From an uncultured Bacteroides sp. (GTDB lineage: Bacteria; Bacteroidota; Bacteroidia; Bacteroidales; Bacteroidaceae): a stretch of 64,000 nucleotides of DNA. The DNA is taken from NCBI RefSeq assembly GCF_963677945.1, contig NZ_OY782578.1, positions 1,860,001-1,924,000 on the forward strand, given 5' to 3'. The notes under the pieces are model-generated. The model saw nothing but the letters and a program-made list of their open reading frames with translations. It was not told where the DNA came from and searched no databases. Positions within the stretch are counted from its first letter, which is position 1; each line of letters starts with the position of its first letter. A program made the position numbers and the translations under genes. Of the stretch, positions 19,620 through 28,786 are shown in pieces.

Positions 19620-20810
19620 TTACTTTAAGATTGCTTTCTGGAAAGATTCAGTTCTTCGTGGTTTTGCATCAAAGTAAGCATTGATAACAAGTCTTACTTT
19701 ACCGTTTGCAGCCTGTGTATAAGGATCTACAGTTAAATCAATTCCACCCCATTGACCAATTACATAATCTTCAAAGCATCCAAATACTACACCCTTAGAA
19801 GGTACAGCAGAAGTACAAAGTGTATTGTAACCGTTTACTTCGTTACCATCCATAAGATAACCAGCTACACCAGTATCTTTAAGAGTAGTCTTTAATGCAC
19901 CTTTAGCAGATGGAGAAACAATAAATACTTTGTTTCCTTTTACATTTGCAGATTCTAAGGCTGTTTCCATTGAAACAATATCTTTATAAGTTACATCTGT
20001 AGCAGAAACTGTAACACCATTTAAAAGTCCTGCTGGTTGTGTGCTAGTAGCTGCTTCTGAACCTAATACTGTTGCTTCCAGTTTATTGGAGATTGCATTA
20101 ACAATATCTCTTTTAAGCATTTCTTCTGCACTCAAAGATTCCTGAATAAGGAACTGTTTTGATACATCAATATAAGCAGTAAGTCTTTTAGGTTCTAAGG
20201 TTACTTCACTGAAAGCACCAGCACCATCAGAAGCTCCAGCCGTTTCACCAGCTCACGCTACATTACTGCCTGAATAAGCAGGAATAGATACATTACCAGT
20301 TAATCCAGAAAGGTATGAAGCACCAGCTTGTACCATTACCAAGTTAGCTCTTAAAGGTTCTAATATTCCCAATTTATCTTCTGCTACTATTTCTTCTCCA
20401 GCAGTTGCTACAGTTGCAGAAACAGTAGCTCTTTCTTCTACAGGCAAAACTATTTGACCTGCGTAATTTTGTCCAGACTTTCTAAATTCAGCAATACCTG
20501 CATTAATTACTTCCTGTGCTCTTTCATCTAATTGTCTGTTGTTTGCTACATCATTGATAGCTCTAAGTAATGAAAAATTCTCTTTCATAGTTTTAGTTTG
20601 TTTAGTTACGTTGTTAAGGTTACGTTTATTATCTTCTTCAATAGATCTTATCTGGTTATCAATCTCTGCCAACTGCTTAGTAATGCTATCAAATTCTGCA
20701 TTCTCTGCATCATTCAGTTTCCTAATTTCTTTCTCAGCACCAGATACTATTTCCTGTGCTCTTTTCTTTAGTTGGTCTTTTTCGTCTAGTAATTCTAGTG
20801 TGTTCTTCAT
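19620..20810 (-). CDS. Major capsid protein, HK97 fold
   Basis: The 396-residue protein is broken in the standard code at TGA codon 186 (SGSNVAWAGETAGA). HK97-type capsids have a conserved W-x-G-E at precisely this place, at the start of the mature shell domain, so TGA stands for Trp. Residues 1-75 form a charged coiled-coil scaffolding-like domain. The remaining motifs (TLEPKRLTAYIDVSKQFL, VFIVSPSAKGAL, GKVRLVINAYFD) are classical. The other Trp (GQWGG) is TGG. Its start overlaps the protease stop by one base. Confidence 0.95.
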
Positions 20811-21364
20811 TAATTTACTTTACTTCTAAGTAGTTCAAAATATCCTTTTAAATCATCTTCGTTCAAATCCTGCATCTTTCTAAGAGCTACAGAAGTATCT
20901 GGATAGGCTTCTTTATATACTGGTGAAACGTCAAACAACTCTTTAAACTTTGTGATCTTTCTTAGATATGTTCCATCACTTCTCTTTTCCCATTTATCGC
21001 TATCAATGGTAAAAGCAAAACTGGAAGTACTAATGTCACCTCTTTTTAGCCCTTCTAAAAGTTCATCACCTAAAGCTGTTGCTGGTGCTTCAAACCTGTA
21101 CTTTAATCCAGTATTATCTACTTCCAACTGCAAAGAACCGTTTCCAAACTTTGATCTGGCTAGTACACCTCTTTCTTCGTTATGATTCAGTAAGCATAGT
21201 ATATCTGATTTTTCCAGAATACCTTCTATTGCTTCTGGTGCTATCACTTCAGTGAATCCTCCCAAATCTCTGGATTCCTTATTAAAGACTAAAGCGTAAC
21301 CTTCTACAGTTCTGCTATCTTCTTTGGCTCTTACTTCTCAGCTACTGTTTCTAATTTCCTTCAT
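20810..21364 (-). CDS. Prohead (HK97-type) serine protease
   Basis: The 184-residue protein starts at ATG 21364 and has TGA at codon 9 (NSSWEVRAKED). The following TVEGYALVFNKESRDLGGF and EVIAPEAI are the family's conserved N terminus, which the standard code discards. The catalytic His is in LLNHNEERGVLA, and the Ser is in GDISTSSFAFTI. It matures the capsid by removing the scaffolding segment. It overlaps the upstream small gene by 14 bases and the capsid gene by one. Confidence 0.92.
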
Positions 21365-21590
21365 TTGTAATAGTTAGTATTTTAATTCCATTCATCTTAT
21401 CATCTACTACTTTATTAATATACCCAGCTAAATCTGGCTGTTCTGCTATGTCTCCACCAATCTTTCCCCATTCACCTTTCTGTATTACTTCTGCTGGTTG
21501 TGTAGTCAGTTGCATAGAGTAATTACTTTCTATAAGTTTAATGTCTAATGGTGTATTACTGATTGTAATATCTAATGCTGTTTCACTCAT
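21351..21590 (-). CDS. Small hypothetical protein of the head module
   Basis: The 79-residue protein between portal and protease genes is not recognised. It is rich in alternating polar/hydrophobic residues in the first half (TALDITISNTPLDIKLIESN) and ends in a short lysine/acid-rich helix. Its start codon overlaps the stop region of the preceding gene and its end overlaps the protease start by 14 bases, so it is part of the same translationally coupled operon. The single Trp (KGEWGK) is TGG. Confidence 0.6.
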   Translation of the reverse strand: MSETALDITISNTPLDIKLIESNYSMQLTTQPAEVIQKGEWGKIGGDIAEQPDLAGYINKVVDDKMNGIKILTITNEGN

Positions 21591-21591
21591 A

Positions 21592-21951
21592 CTAAATTCT
21601 GTTATCCTTTAAATAGAAACTGGTTTCACCTTCTACCACTTCATCAATATAGCCATCTGGATAAGATGTATTAGCTGTTTTGATATGGTACTGATAATAA
21701 ATTAATCCTTCTTCCAGTTTAGCCAGATCATTAGCATTTATAAGTAGAATGTCTGCTGTTTCTGTAACAACAATATTAGTAAGCACTCCTGTAGATTTTA
21801 CCCAACTTCCAGTACAGAATGTTTGCCTGAATGTGGTAAATATCTTAATGGTATATTCATCCAGATCAGAGATTCTAAGAGTGTTTCCAGACTTATCTTT
21901 AATGTTTAGGTTTAACTGTATATCACTGCCTTTACAAATTCGCTTTACCAT
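21592..21951 (-). CDS. Hypothetical protein of the head module, ~119 aa
   Basis: This protein overlaps the end of the portal gene by 20 bases and ends in TAG directly before the next ATG. The sequence looks like an Ig-like beta sandwich (DIQLNLNIKDKSGNTLRISD, then YTIKIFTT, and YYQYHIKTANTSYPDGY). Similar small beta proteins occur near portal genes in Bacteroidales phages and may decorate the head or fibre, but no function can be given. The Trp in GSWVKS is TGG. Confidence 0.6.
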   Translation of the reverse strand: MVKRICKGSDIQLNLNIKDKSGNTLRISDLDEYTIKIFTTFRQTFCTGSWVKSTGVLTNIVVTETADILLINANDLAKLEEGLIYYQYHIKTANTSYPDGYIDEVVEGETSFYLKDNRI

Positions 21952-23143
21952 CTTCTTTCTCTTTTACTGCGTTCTTTAATGTTTGTACGTTTACCTGTAC
22001 AAAAGTGTGATCTCCATCTGGTAAAGCTGGTAAATCAAGTGCTTTTCTAATCTCATTAGGAGTAATTACACCTATCTGGAATAACTTGTTATAGTACTCT
22101 GCCAGACTAGCCTTATCAGCTCTTAGTAAAGCTGAAGTATCAAACTTAATATCAATGCAATCTCTTTCAGAAGGCTTATAAAGTTTGCGTTCAAACTCCA
22201 GCTCTATCTTCTCTAATAAAGGTGAAAGTGTATCTGTAAGGAATGCCAGTTGAGTAGCTTCTACAGTTGAATAACTGGACTTACTAAGATCAAATGCTTT
22301 AACTGGTGAAACACCAAAGAACCGGCAAACATCAATTACATTAAACTCCCTAGTCTCTAATAACTGTGCATCTGCTGGACTTACTGTTATAGCTTGAAAG
22401 TCCATATTACCTTCTAAAACAGCAACCCCATTAGGTGTTCCAGTAGAAGGTGAAAAGGCTGTTTGCCAGCTTGTTTTCAGGTCACTTTTTTGTTTACTTG
22501 TAAGTGAACTTTGTGCTTTTAAGATACCAGCTAAATTAGCTCCACCTTTAAAGAATCCAGCAGCGTGTGCTTCAGAATCTGTAGATAAACCTAAAGTCTG
22601 TTTTGCGTGTGATAGTGTACTAATTCCGTTAATACCATCATAACTAAAGTTCAGTATATGAATCATATTGATAGGTTCTATCAGAGTCTTAAAACCTGTA
22701 ATGGAATACATCAGTTTATTTGTCTTATCTGTAGTAACCACTGTTACATAAGTACTGTCTATAAATTGTAAGGCTGTAGCATTGCCTTGTTTATCTCTTT
22801 CTATATAAGCATAACCATTACCCTTTAAAAGAACACTGGCTACTAATGCCTGAATGAAAGTAAATCTACTCATTCTGTTGTTTGGTTCTTTGTTTAGCAA
22901 GTAGTAAGTGGGGTGTGCTACATATTTTGTCTTGTAACCAGAAGCATCTATTAAGTATGGTTCTAATGGTAGCTGTGCAACTGAATCACTGATTACATTT
23001 ACGCACCTGTAAACAGCAGATAGTAACATAGCTTTATTAGTAGTATAACCACCATTGGAATTATACATAAGAGAATCAAAGAAATAACTTCTTTCTTCTT
23101 TATGTTCTGGTTCTGTCTTTGTTCTTTTAAATCAATTTCCCAT
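21932..23143 (-). CDS. Portal protein, HK97 type
   Basis: With TGA codon 4 read as Trp the protein begins MGNWFKRTKTEPEH and has 403 residues; phage portals of this family commonly begin with such a W-F-x-R/K block. The standard code loses the first 25 residues. Family motifs include AVYRCVNVISDSVAQLPL, NIDVCRFF-type FNVIDVCRFFGVSP and KLFQIGVITPNEIRKAL near the C terminus. It is the dodecameric ring at the packaging vertex. It starts four bases after the terminase stop. Confidence 0.92.
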
Positions 23144-23147
23144 TAAA

Positions 23148-24770
23148 TTATATTGTAAATATGTCATTAGAATAGTGTGGACACTCTAAATACATTCCTA
23201 AAGCCTGTATGATTGCTATAGTACCGTCAATCTTCTTTTTGTTCACGCTCTTATCTGGCTTTACATTTCCGTTATGATCTGATTTCAGTACTACGTTTCT
23301 AAAGCAGAATCTGTTAATCTCATTGTTATCTATTACAGCTTTTCCTGATAAAATTAGCCTCTCCAGCTCTCTGGTAGGTTTATTAAAGTTGGCTAGTGAT
23401 TGGCTGTATTCTTCCAGTGGTAAACCTTCAGAAGTAGCGTTAATAGCTCATTGTGTAGCATTGTATTTGTCATATCCCACAGAAACAATATTAACTACAT
23501 CTGAATATTTAAGCATATCAGTAGTTATATAGTCATAGTCTGTAACGTTGCCAGGTGTTATAGTTAATAATCCCTGCTGCTTCCAGCACTTATAAAGTTC
23601 TTTGTCTACCTTTTCTCTTAATGCAGATTCTGGTAAATAGTAATGCACTTTGAAGTAATACTTATCATCCTTTACTAGTAAATAGGCTACTGCTGTTAAA
23701 TCAGATGTAGCTCCTAAATCTACTCCTATGTAACAAGGTTCATCTTTAAAAGAAGAAAGATCAACCTGTTTACTGGATCTTACTATATATTCATCTGGTA
23801 GCCATACATTAGATGAATCACACCAGAGATTCAGTGTTTTGGTTTTCACACCAACTTCATCAGAAGGGTTATTAATTGCTTGCTGTACCTGTCCTTTAAT
23901 GTATTTGGTAGTAACGGTAATATCTAAGTTAGGAGCGCACTTAATTCAGTTCTTTTCATCTCTCCAATCATCTTCAGTATCTAATGAATAAATGGCTATA
24001 AACATTTCATCATCTGTTTTTAGCTCATTCAAAACCTCTATAGCTACAGTTCTTAATTGATAACAAGGAAGTGCTTTATCAAATCCAGCAGTAGTAATAG
24101 TACATAAATGCGGATTCTCCCGCATACCCATACTAGACTTTATAACGTCTCTTACTTTGCTGTTTGGTGCAGCGTGGTATTCATCCAGTAAACCAAATGA
24201 AGCATTAAAGCCATCCAGTTTACTATCATCAGCAGCCAATACTTTAAGTTTACTGTTTGTACTTCTGAATAGAATATCAGCCCTGTAAGGTGTTAAGTAT
24301 TTAGTTTTGGGATCTAGTCCTTTAACAAAGTTACTACACATATCAAAGGCTATCTTAGCTTGTTCTTTACTGTTTGCAGCTAAAAGAACTTCAGCACCAT
24401 CTTCACCGTCAGCTATTAAGTAGTAAAGGCACAAAGCAGCTGCTAAAGCTGTTTTACCTTGTTTTCTGCTAACTTCAATGTAAGAGCTGGTAAAACGTCT
24501 AGTTCCTGTAGATTTTCAGTAAAAGCCTATAATATTTGCTATTATAAACTGCTGTCAGCCTTCCAGAATAAAGGGCTTGCCTGAATGCTTACCAGTGAAG
24601 TGTTTGAGTGTGCTTATAAATGCTATAGCCCTGTCTACTTTATCTTCCCTAAACTCCAGATCATCCCTTCTTAGATCACTCTGGAATCTCTTACAAGCAA
24701 GCTTTATAGTTTCACCTGTTGTTATTTCATCATTAAGAATTTTACTACAGTAATCATAGTAAAGTTTCAT
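23148..24770 (-). CDS. Large terminase subunit
   Basis: Reading TGA as Trp joins three standard-code fragments into one 540-residue protein, the normal length. TGAs are codons 72 (ILEGWQQFI), 85 (GFYWKSTG), 275 (DEKNWIKC) and 441 (ATQWAINA). The first is the nearly invariant W-Q of the family. Walker A is VSRKQGKT (about residues 100-107), Walker B is LLDEYH, and the nuclease begins GVDLGATSDLTA. Four other Trps are TGG. The enzyme cuts and pumps phage DNA into the head. Confidence 0.95.
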
Positions 24771-24771
24771 C

Positions 24772-25155
24772 TTATCTAACTTCCTTTCCCTCCTTTATAA
24801 ACTGCTCAAAAGGTGAAGGTTCAGCATCTTCATTATCTTTCTTTGGTAATTTGGTTCTGGATTTAGCCGTTAAACCAAATTCCAGCATTACTTTCATAGC
24901 TTGCGTTTGTGCATCTTTGGCTACCTTTATAAGTGGGTGTGGTGCTATATTTCCTCTGTCACTTGTAACAGTCAAACCATCTATTTCTAACTGCTTAGAA
25001 GCCTTAATAAACATTGAATAATTACGTGCTAACATAGTTAAGGCTGCACTGTCTACTTCTTCTAATATACTCCTGTTTTCTAGTTCAGATAGTACATCTG
25101 TCATATATTCAGCAGCATCATTTTCTATATCCTCTGGTATTACATATTTTGTCAT
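24772..25155 (-). CDS. Small terminase subunit, P27 family
   Basis: The 127-residue protein ends one base before the large terminase start. The block APHPLIKVAKDAQTQAMKVM, followed by EFGLTAKSRTKLP, is the P27-type small terminase signature. The N-terminal helical part should bind the packaging site. It has no Trp and no TGA. It is the first gene of the late operon, 77 bases after the end of the Abi-like gene. Confidence 0.88.
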   Translation of the reverse strand: MTKYVIPEDIENDAAEYMTDVLSELENRSILEEVDSAALTMLARNYSMFIKASKQLEIDGLTVTSDRGNIAPHPLIKVAKDAQTQAMKVMLEFGLTAKSRTKLPKKDNEDAEPSPFEQFIKEGKEVR

Positions 25156-25231
25156 ATCAAAAACTTTTTGTCATTTCTAATATGAAACCTAATTAATGGC
25201 TGCCAGATAATGATTTGCGAATAAGGATTAG

Positions 25232-26230
25232 TTAACAACCTAAAAGTTTCTCAATAAAAGCAGATACATCATCCCCTTTTTTCATATCCCAGTTAACATA
25301 ACCTAAAACATCATCAGCATTTATATTGTTAAACAGATCACATTCTTTATACAAAAGCTTAACTTCATCTGTTGATTGACTACTTACTGCATTGTAAAGG
25401 AGCATTAACAACTCATACCTTGACAATTGAGACCTAAATATTTTATAGTATTCAGTCTTTTGCTTAAAACCAGAGGTTAAATGGAGTAAATAGAATATGG
25501 TTCTATAATATTGCCCAAAAAGATGTCCATCATCATTATATATTATATCTGCCACAATTTTCATTTTCTGATTTATCTCTTCAATAGTCATTGATTTCAT
25601 CAGATTATCTGCATAAATACTTGCTTCATCATAGTAAGAGAATGCATCTTTAATATGTCCATTATCAAGAAAAGAGTTAATATACTCGTTATAGTCCATA
25701 TTTCTATTTTTTGGAGAATTGCAATAGCAATCAGAAATTTTGGTATGAAAAATATCTTTACCATTAAAACCATTCTTATTATCCCGTAATCCTTCAAGTG
25801 CTACATATAATTTCAAACATTTGTTCGTGTTCATACCATAACGTTTAAATTCAATTACACCACTAGTCTTCTCTGAAGAGAAAGAATCTACTTGTCTTTT
25901 GTATAAATCCAATAGTTTAAAGAACAAATCTCTTTCTTCTCTTCTAATTGATTCTTCTTTAGCATTTTGTTCAGCTTGTTCCGTTCGTTTCTCAGCTTTA
26001 TTAGCTCTTTGTTCTGATTGCCACGCTGTATATAATACTCCAGCAAAAGCTAACAGCCCTGTTATTGAAGCAAAATAGCTTCCAAAATTAGCCCACGAAT
26101 CATCATCATTAGATAAGTCTTTATGGAAAACAGCAAAGTACAGAATAAGCATTATTATAGATAGAACAACTGCAAAATACATAAAAGAAAGTAACACATT
26201 GCTTGTTAACCAGCCTAAAAGTTTCTTCAT
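25232..26230 (-). CDS. Putative phage abortive-infection (superinfection exclusion) membrane protein
   Basis: The 332-residue protein has two membrane helices (about residues 11-32 and 47-66), then a coiled coil (SEQRANKAEKRTEQAEQNAK) and a helical cytosolic domain. The order SYFASITGLLAFAGVLYTAW, coiled coil, then FFKLLDLYKRQVDS matches the 'putative phage abortive infection protein' family related to AbiC. All four Trp codons are TGG and there is no in-frame TGA, so it can be made in the host code. It sits just before the terminase genes but appears to have its own promoter. A perfect -7 box TATCTTTG lies at 26262-26255. Protection against rival phages is inferred. Confidence 0.7.
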   Translation of the reverse strand: MKKLLGWLTSNVLLSFMYFAVVLSIIMLILYFAVFHKDLSNDDDSWANFGSYFASITGLLAFAGVLYTAWQSEQRANKAEKRTEQAEQNAKEESIRREERDLFFKLLDLYKRQVDSFSSEKTSGVIEFKRYGMNTNKCLKLYVALEGLRDNKNGFNGKDIFHTKISDCYCNSPKNRNMDYNEYINSFLDNGHIKDAFSYYDEASIYADNLMKSMTIEEINQKMKIVADIIYNDDGHLFGQYYRTIFYLLHLTSGFKQKTEYYKIFRSQLSRYELLMLLYNAVSSQSTDEVKLLYKECDLFNNINADDVLGYVNWDMKKGDDVSAFIEKLLGC

Positions 26231-26357
26231 ATCACTTCAAGTTTAGATTATATACAAAGATATGTATCTCAATTCAATATTTTGACTTTTCACCCAATTC
26301 ATTTATTTTGCTGGTGGAATTTTTGTATCTTTACAAGTAACCTAAAGCATATAACCA

Positions 26358-26546
26358 ATGAAATTAACATCAATGCCTACACGTATCACAGTAAGATTGG
26401 ATAGTGATCTGGATCAAAATCTGGAGATAATGCACCAAGCAACCAAAACAGATAAGGCTAAACTAGTTAGATTGATAATGAAAGACTTCTTTGATAAGAA
26501 TAATGAACTAATAGACAAATACTATGAAGAAACAAAAACCAACTAA
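26358..26546 (+). CDS. Ribbon-helix-helix DNA-binding protein
   Basis: The 62-residue protein has the CopG/Arc-type pattern: a strand (TRITVRLDSDL), then two helices (QNLEIMHQATKTDKAKLVRLIMKDFF). It is the first gene of a rightward cluster that overlaps the sigma-like gene, and it diverges from the Abi-like gene across a 127-base region. It is a candidate lysogeny or operon regulator of that region. No TGA occurs in it. Confidence 0.75.
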   Translation: MKLTSMPTRITVRLDSDLDQNLEIMHQATKTDKAKLVRLIMKDFFDKNNELIDKYYEETKTN

Positions 26547-26988
26547 AGAAACACTGCTACAATACATCTATGATAATGGAATAGAAAGCACTTGTAAACA
26601 GTGAAGCACCACAGAAGCAGAGTTACTTAATATTCTGTACCCTGATAAAGAACAAGCTCCTAAAATCAGGAAAATAAGCAGCAATAAAGCTACTATTAAT
26701 AAGGATGTATCTACTATCATTGAAAAGAACTATACTAAGCTATGATCTAAGTATGTAAAAGACAAATCTAAGCTGTGTATGTGCCAGACCTCAGAAGATA
26801 TATTCCACAATACACTTATAAGAGTAATGGAAGAACTATCTGAAATAGATGAAGTACAAGTACTGGACTATATAGATTACAGGCTAAAGATGGTAAACTT
26901 CCAGATAAAACAAGACCAGAAAGAACTTTATAAACATCAAATCTACTTAGAAGATGCCAACACTGAACAAAGCAAAGAGACAGAATAA
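26524..26988 (+). CDS. Sigma-70-region-2-like factor with two in-frame TGAs
   Basis: The 154-residue protein exists only if TGA codons 27 (STCKQWSTTE) and 74 (YTKLWSKYV) are read as Trp; both of its Trps are TGA. Residues about 65-110 (STIIEKNYTKL, then TSEDIFHNTLIRVMEEL) resemble sigma region 2, where S-E-D-I-F-H/Q-x-T is the core-binding motif of ECF factors. A C-terminal helix-rich part follows. It overlaps the ribbon-helix-helix gene by 23 bases and the HNH gene by 35. A role in late transcription is attractive but unproven; the region 4 helix-turn-helix is not clear. Confidence 0.65.
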
Positions 26989-27256
26989 TAATTCTACTAA
27001 AAGAAAGGAAAGACAGGAAGTATATAATACTTCTAAATGAAGAAAGCTAAGAGAATCCAAATTACTTGAGCATCCACTTTGTGAAGTATGTTTAGCTAAA
27101 GGTATTATTACACCAGCAATAGATGTACATCATATTGATAGCTTTATGAACTATGAAGGCTTAAAGAGACTGGAGAAAGCATATAATTATAACAATCTCC
27201 AGAGTATATGCAAAGAATGTCATACTAAGTTACATTCTCATTCTCATTCTAGTTAA
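26954..27256 (+). CDS. HNH endonuclease
   Basis: The 100-residue protein starts inside the previous gene. TGA codon 29 lies in NTSKWRKLRESKLLEHPLC; HNH endonucleases next to terminases have a conserved W-R-K/x-L-R at this exact position, so this is strong single-gene evidence that TGA means Trp. Further motifs are CEVCLAKG, IDVHHID (catalytic His), NNLQSICKECHTKLH. It probably takes part in DNA packaging with the terminase. It ends at TAA 27254-27256, sharing a TTAA with the opposing gene. Confidence 0.92.
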
Positions 27257-28071
27257 AATGGCAATTCAGTGAGCAGCTTTCCTTTACCATCATTTTTAGG
27301 AATAGCTATTATTTCATTTTCATTTTTTAGCAATATTAACTCTTTTGTTTCCCCAAATAAGATTCCTAAAAAAGGGTGCGAAGGGCTATCTTCAAATATA
27401 TTATCTCCCAATTTAACAATTGCACCATTGGGTAATATGACTTGAGAATCATCTGTAAATATATTAGCTCTTTTCTTATCATTTCCAGTGATAAAGTCCA
27501 TTCTCTTATTTAAATCCTTAATGGCATTTAATATTACACTAGAATCTTGACTTAATTGTACTTTATCAGGTATATTTGCCGGTGTTTCTATTGATAATAA
27601 CTGAACTAATGAATTTACATCATTATTTTCTGGATTAGCCGTTTCAGTAATGCATTTTGTTAAATTTGGAATATTTTTCAAGACTTCATCAACTCTTAAA
27701 CTTGCACTATATAATAAGGTTCTAATTCCCGATGTATCAAAAGGCTTAACTGTTCTATCATCACAAATTAGCACTGTTTTTTTGTTAAAAGCTTGTCTAA
27801 CTCCCAGTTCATAAAATACATTTGGATTCCTTGCACTTAAATCACATATTGCAATATCACAATCTAATATTTGTTGTAATATATCTACAACAATAAAATT
27901 TGCTTTAGATGTGTCATCTGCTCTAATAGGTTTGAAGCCAGCATTTTCAATAGCTGGTTTTATTAAGTGTTCATATACTCTAGTAAAGTGCCCTTTATCA
28001 TAACCATCGGCATCACTTATAGGCATCATTACAAAGCATTTTTTTTCTTCTGGAGCTTTACCTGTATCCAT
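27253..28071 (-). CDS. TIR-like / nucleoside 2-deoxyribosyltransferase-like nucleotide-binding protein
   Basis: The 272-residue protein begins KKCFVMMPISDADGYDKGHF and continues HLIKPAIENAGFKPIRADD and CDIAICDLSARNPNVFYELG, the hallmark blocks of a Rossmann-like TIR/deoxyribosyltransferase-related domain (residues about 10-130) found in many NAD-consuming or nucleotide-sensing defence proteins. The C-terminal half is unrecognised. It has no Trp and no TGA. Upstream is a -7-type box TATATTTG (28102-28095). It converges with the HNH gene, overlapping it by four bases. A defence role carried by the prophage is inference. Confidence 0.7.
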   Translation of the reverse strand: MDTGKAPEEKKCFVMMPISDADGYDKGHFTRVYEHLIKPAIENAGFKPIRADDTSKANFIVVDILQQILDCDIAICDLSARNPNVFYELGVRQAFNKKTVLICDDRTVKPFDTSGIRTLLYSASLRVDEVLKNIPNLTKCITETANPENNDVNSLVQLLSIETPANIPDKVQLSQDSSVILNAIKDLNKRMDFITGNDKKRANIFTDDSQVILPNGAIVKLGDNIFEDSPSHPFLGILFGETKELILLKNENEIIAIPKNDGKGKLLTELPF

Positions 28072-28164
28072 ACTGGTATTATTAATTTTGACGTCAAATA
28101 TAGTAATAATTATAGAAAATATCGTTCTAAAGTGATTATTCTGATATTAGAAGGGGATTTATAG

Positions 28165-28588
28165 CCCCAAAATTGAGCCTAGATACATCTCAGTACAAAG
28201 TTTTAAGATACTCTATTGTTCATTATTTCGAGTTAAAAATATTCATTACCTTTGTCTTATCAAAATAAACAAGACCAAACTTATCAACAATTGATAGATA
28301 ATTGTTCATTTTACCTCATTTCCTAGTAAAGTGATATTTGCTACTAGATTAACCTATCTTAATTAGATTTAAACCTGATTTTTCGAGTATCAGAGATGTT
28401 ACTAGTAAGAAGTAGAGCCAGATGTAAATCTGGTTTTATTTTGCACACTTTGGAATTTTTTCCTACTCCCAAAGTGGTGTTTTTTCCTAGTACTCTTCAA
28501 TCCTATACTACAATCCTATAGTATCTATCGAAGCTCTGGCGAACTTCTCAGATAGCTCATATTACAGAACATCTAACTTTTAAACTTT
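28165..28588 (+). other. Non-coding control region with candidate promoter and tandem repeat
   Basis: About 420 bases show no open frame in either code. It contains a -7-like box TACCTTTG at 28247-28254 pointing right (no good -33), an A/T-rich tract, a short direct repeat CAATCCTATA (28499 and 28512) and an inverted ATACTA/TAGTAT pair overlapping it, and two copies of TTTTTTCCTA. It lies directly in front of the putative replication genes, so it may hold an origin or operator. I looked here for a suppressor tRNA and found no cloverleaf. Confidence 0.4.
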
Positions 28589-28786
28589 ATGTGAATATAC
28601 AGCGACAAAATCTATGACAAACTAAGCAGCATTAGAAAGATAAATCATTTGAGCACTACTAATATGAAGTGGCTTCAAAAGAACAACTACATCAGATTAA
28701 TAAACGAAAAAGAAATTACTACAGATACAGAAATTATCACTTATATAGAGCGTTTGCCTTATGAACCTAAAGAAGCTACCCTTTAA
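28589..28786 (+). CDS. Small hypothetical protein with TGA as codon 2
   Basis: The 65-residue protein begins ATG TGA (Met-Trp if recoded) and then runs IYSDKIYDKLSSIRKIN. If TGA were a stop the first usable ATG would be 28664, leaving about 40 residues. One TGG Trp (MKWLQKN) is also present. It overlaps the next gene's start by 26 bases. The sequence is charged and looks helical, perhaps a small DNA-binding protein. Function is unknown. Confidence 0.6.

Noticed and set aside
7383-25155. Structural module as a decayed prophage full of nonsense mutations
   Set aside because: All breaks are TGA, none is TAA or TAG, no frameshift damage is present, overlaps and spacings become regular only with read-through, and several TGAs fall on conserved Trp positions.
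28370-28400. tRNA-like T-arm (CTGAT, TTTTCGAGT, ATCAG)
   Set aside because: The loop has nine bases instead of seven and no acceptor stem or anticodon arm can be built around it.
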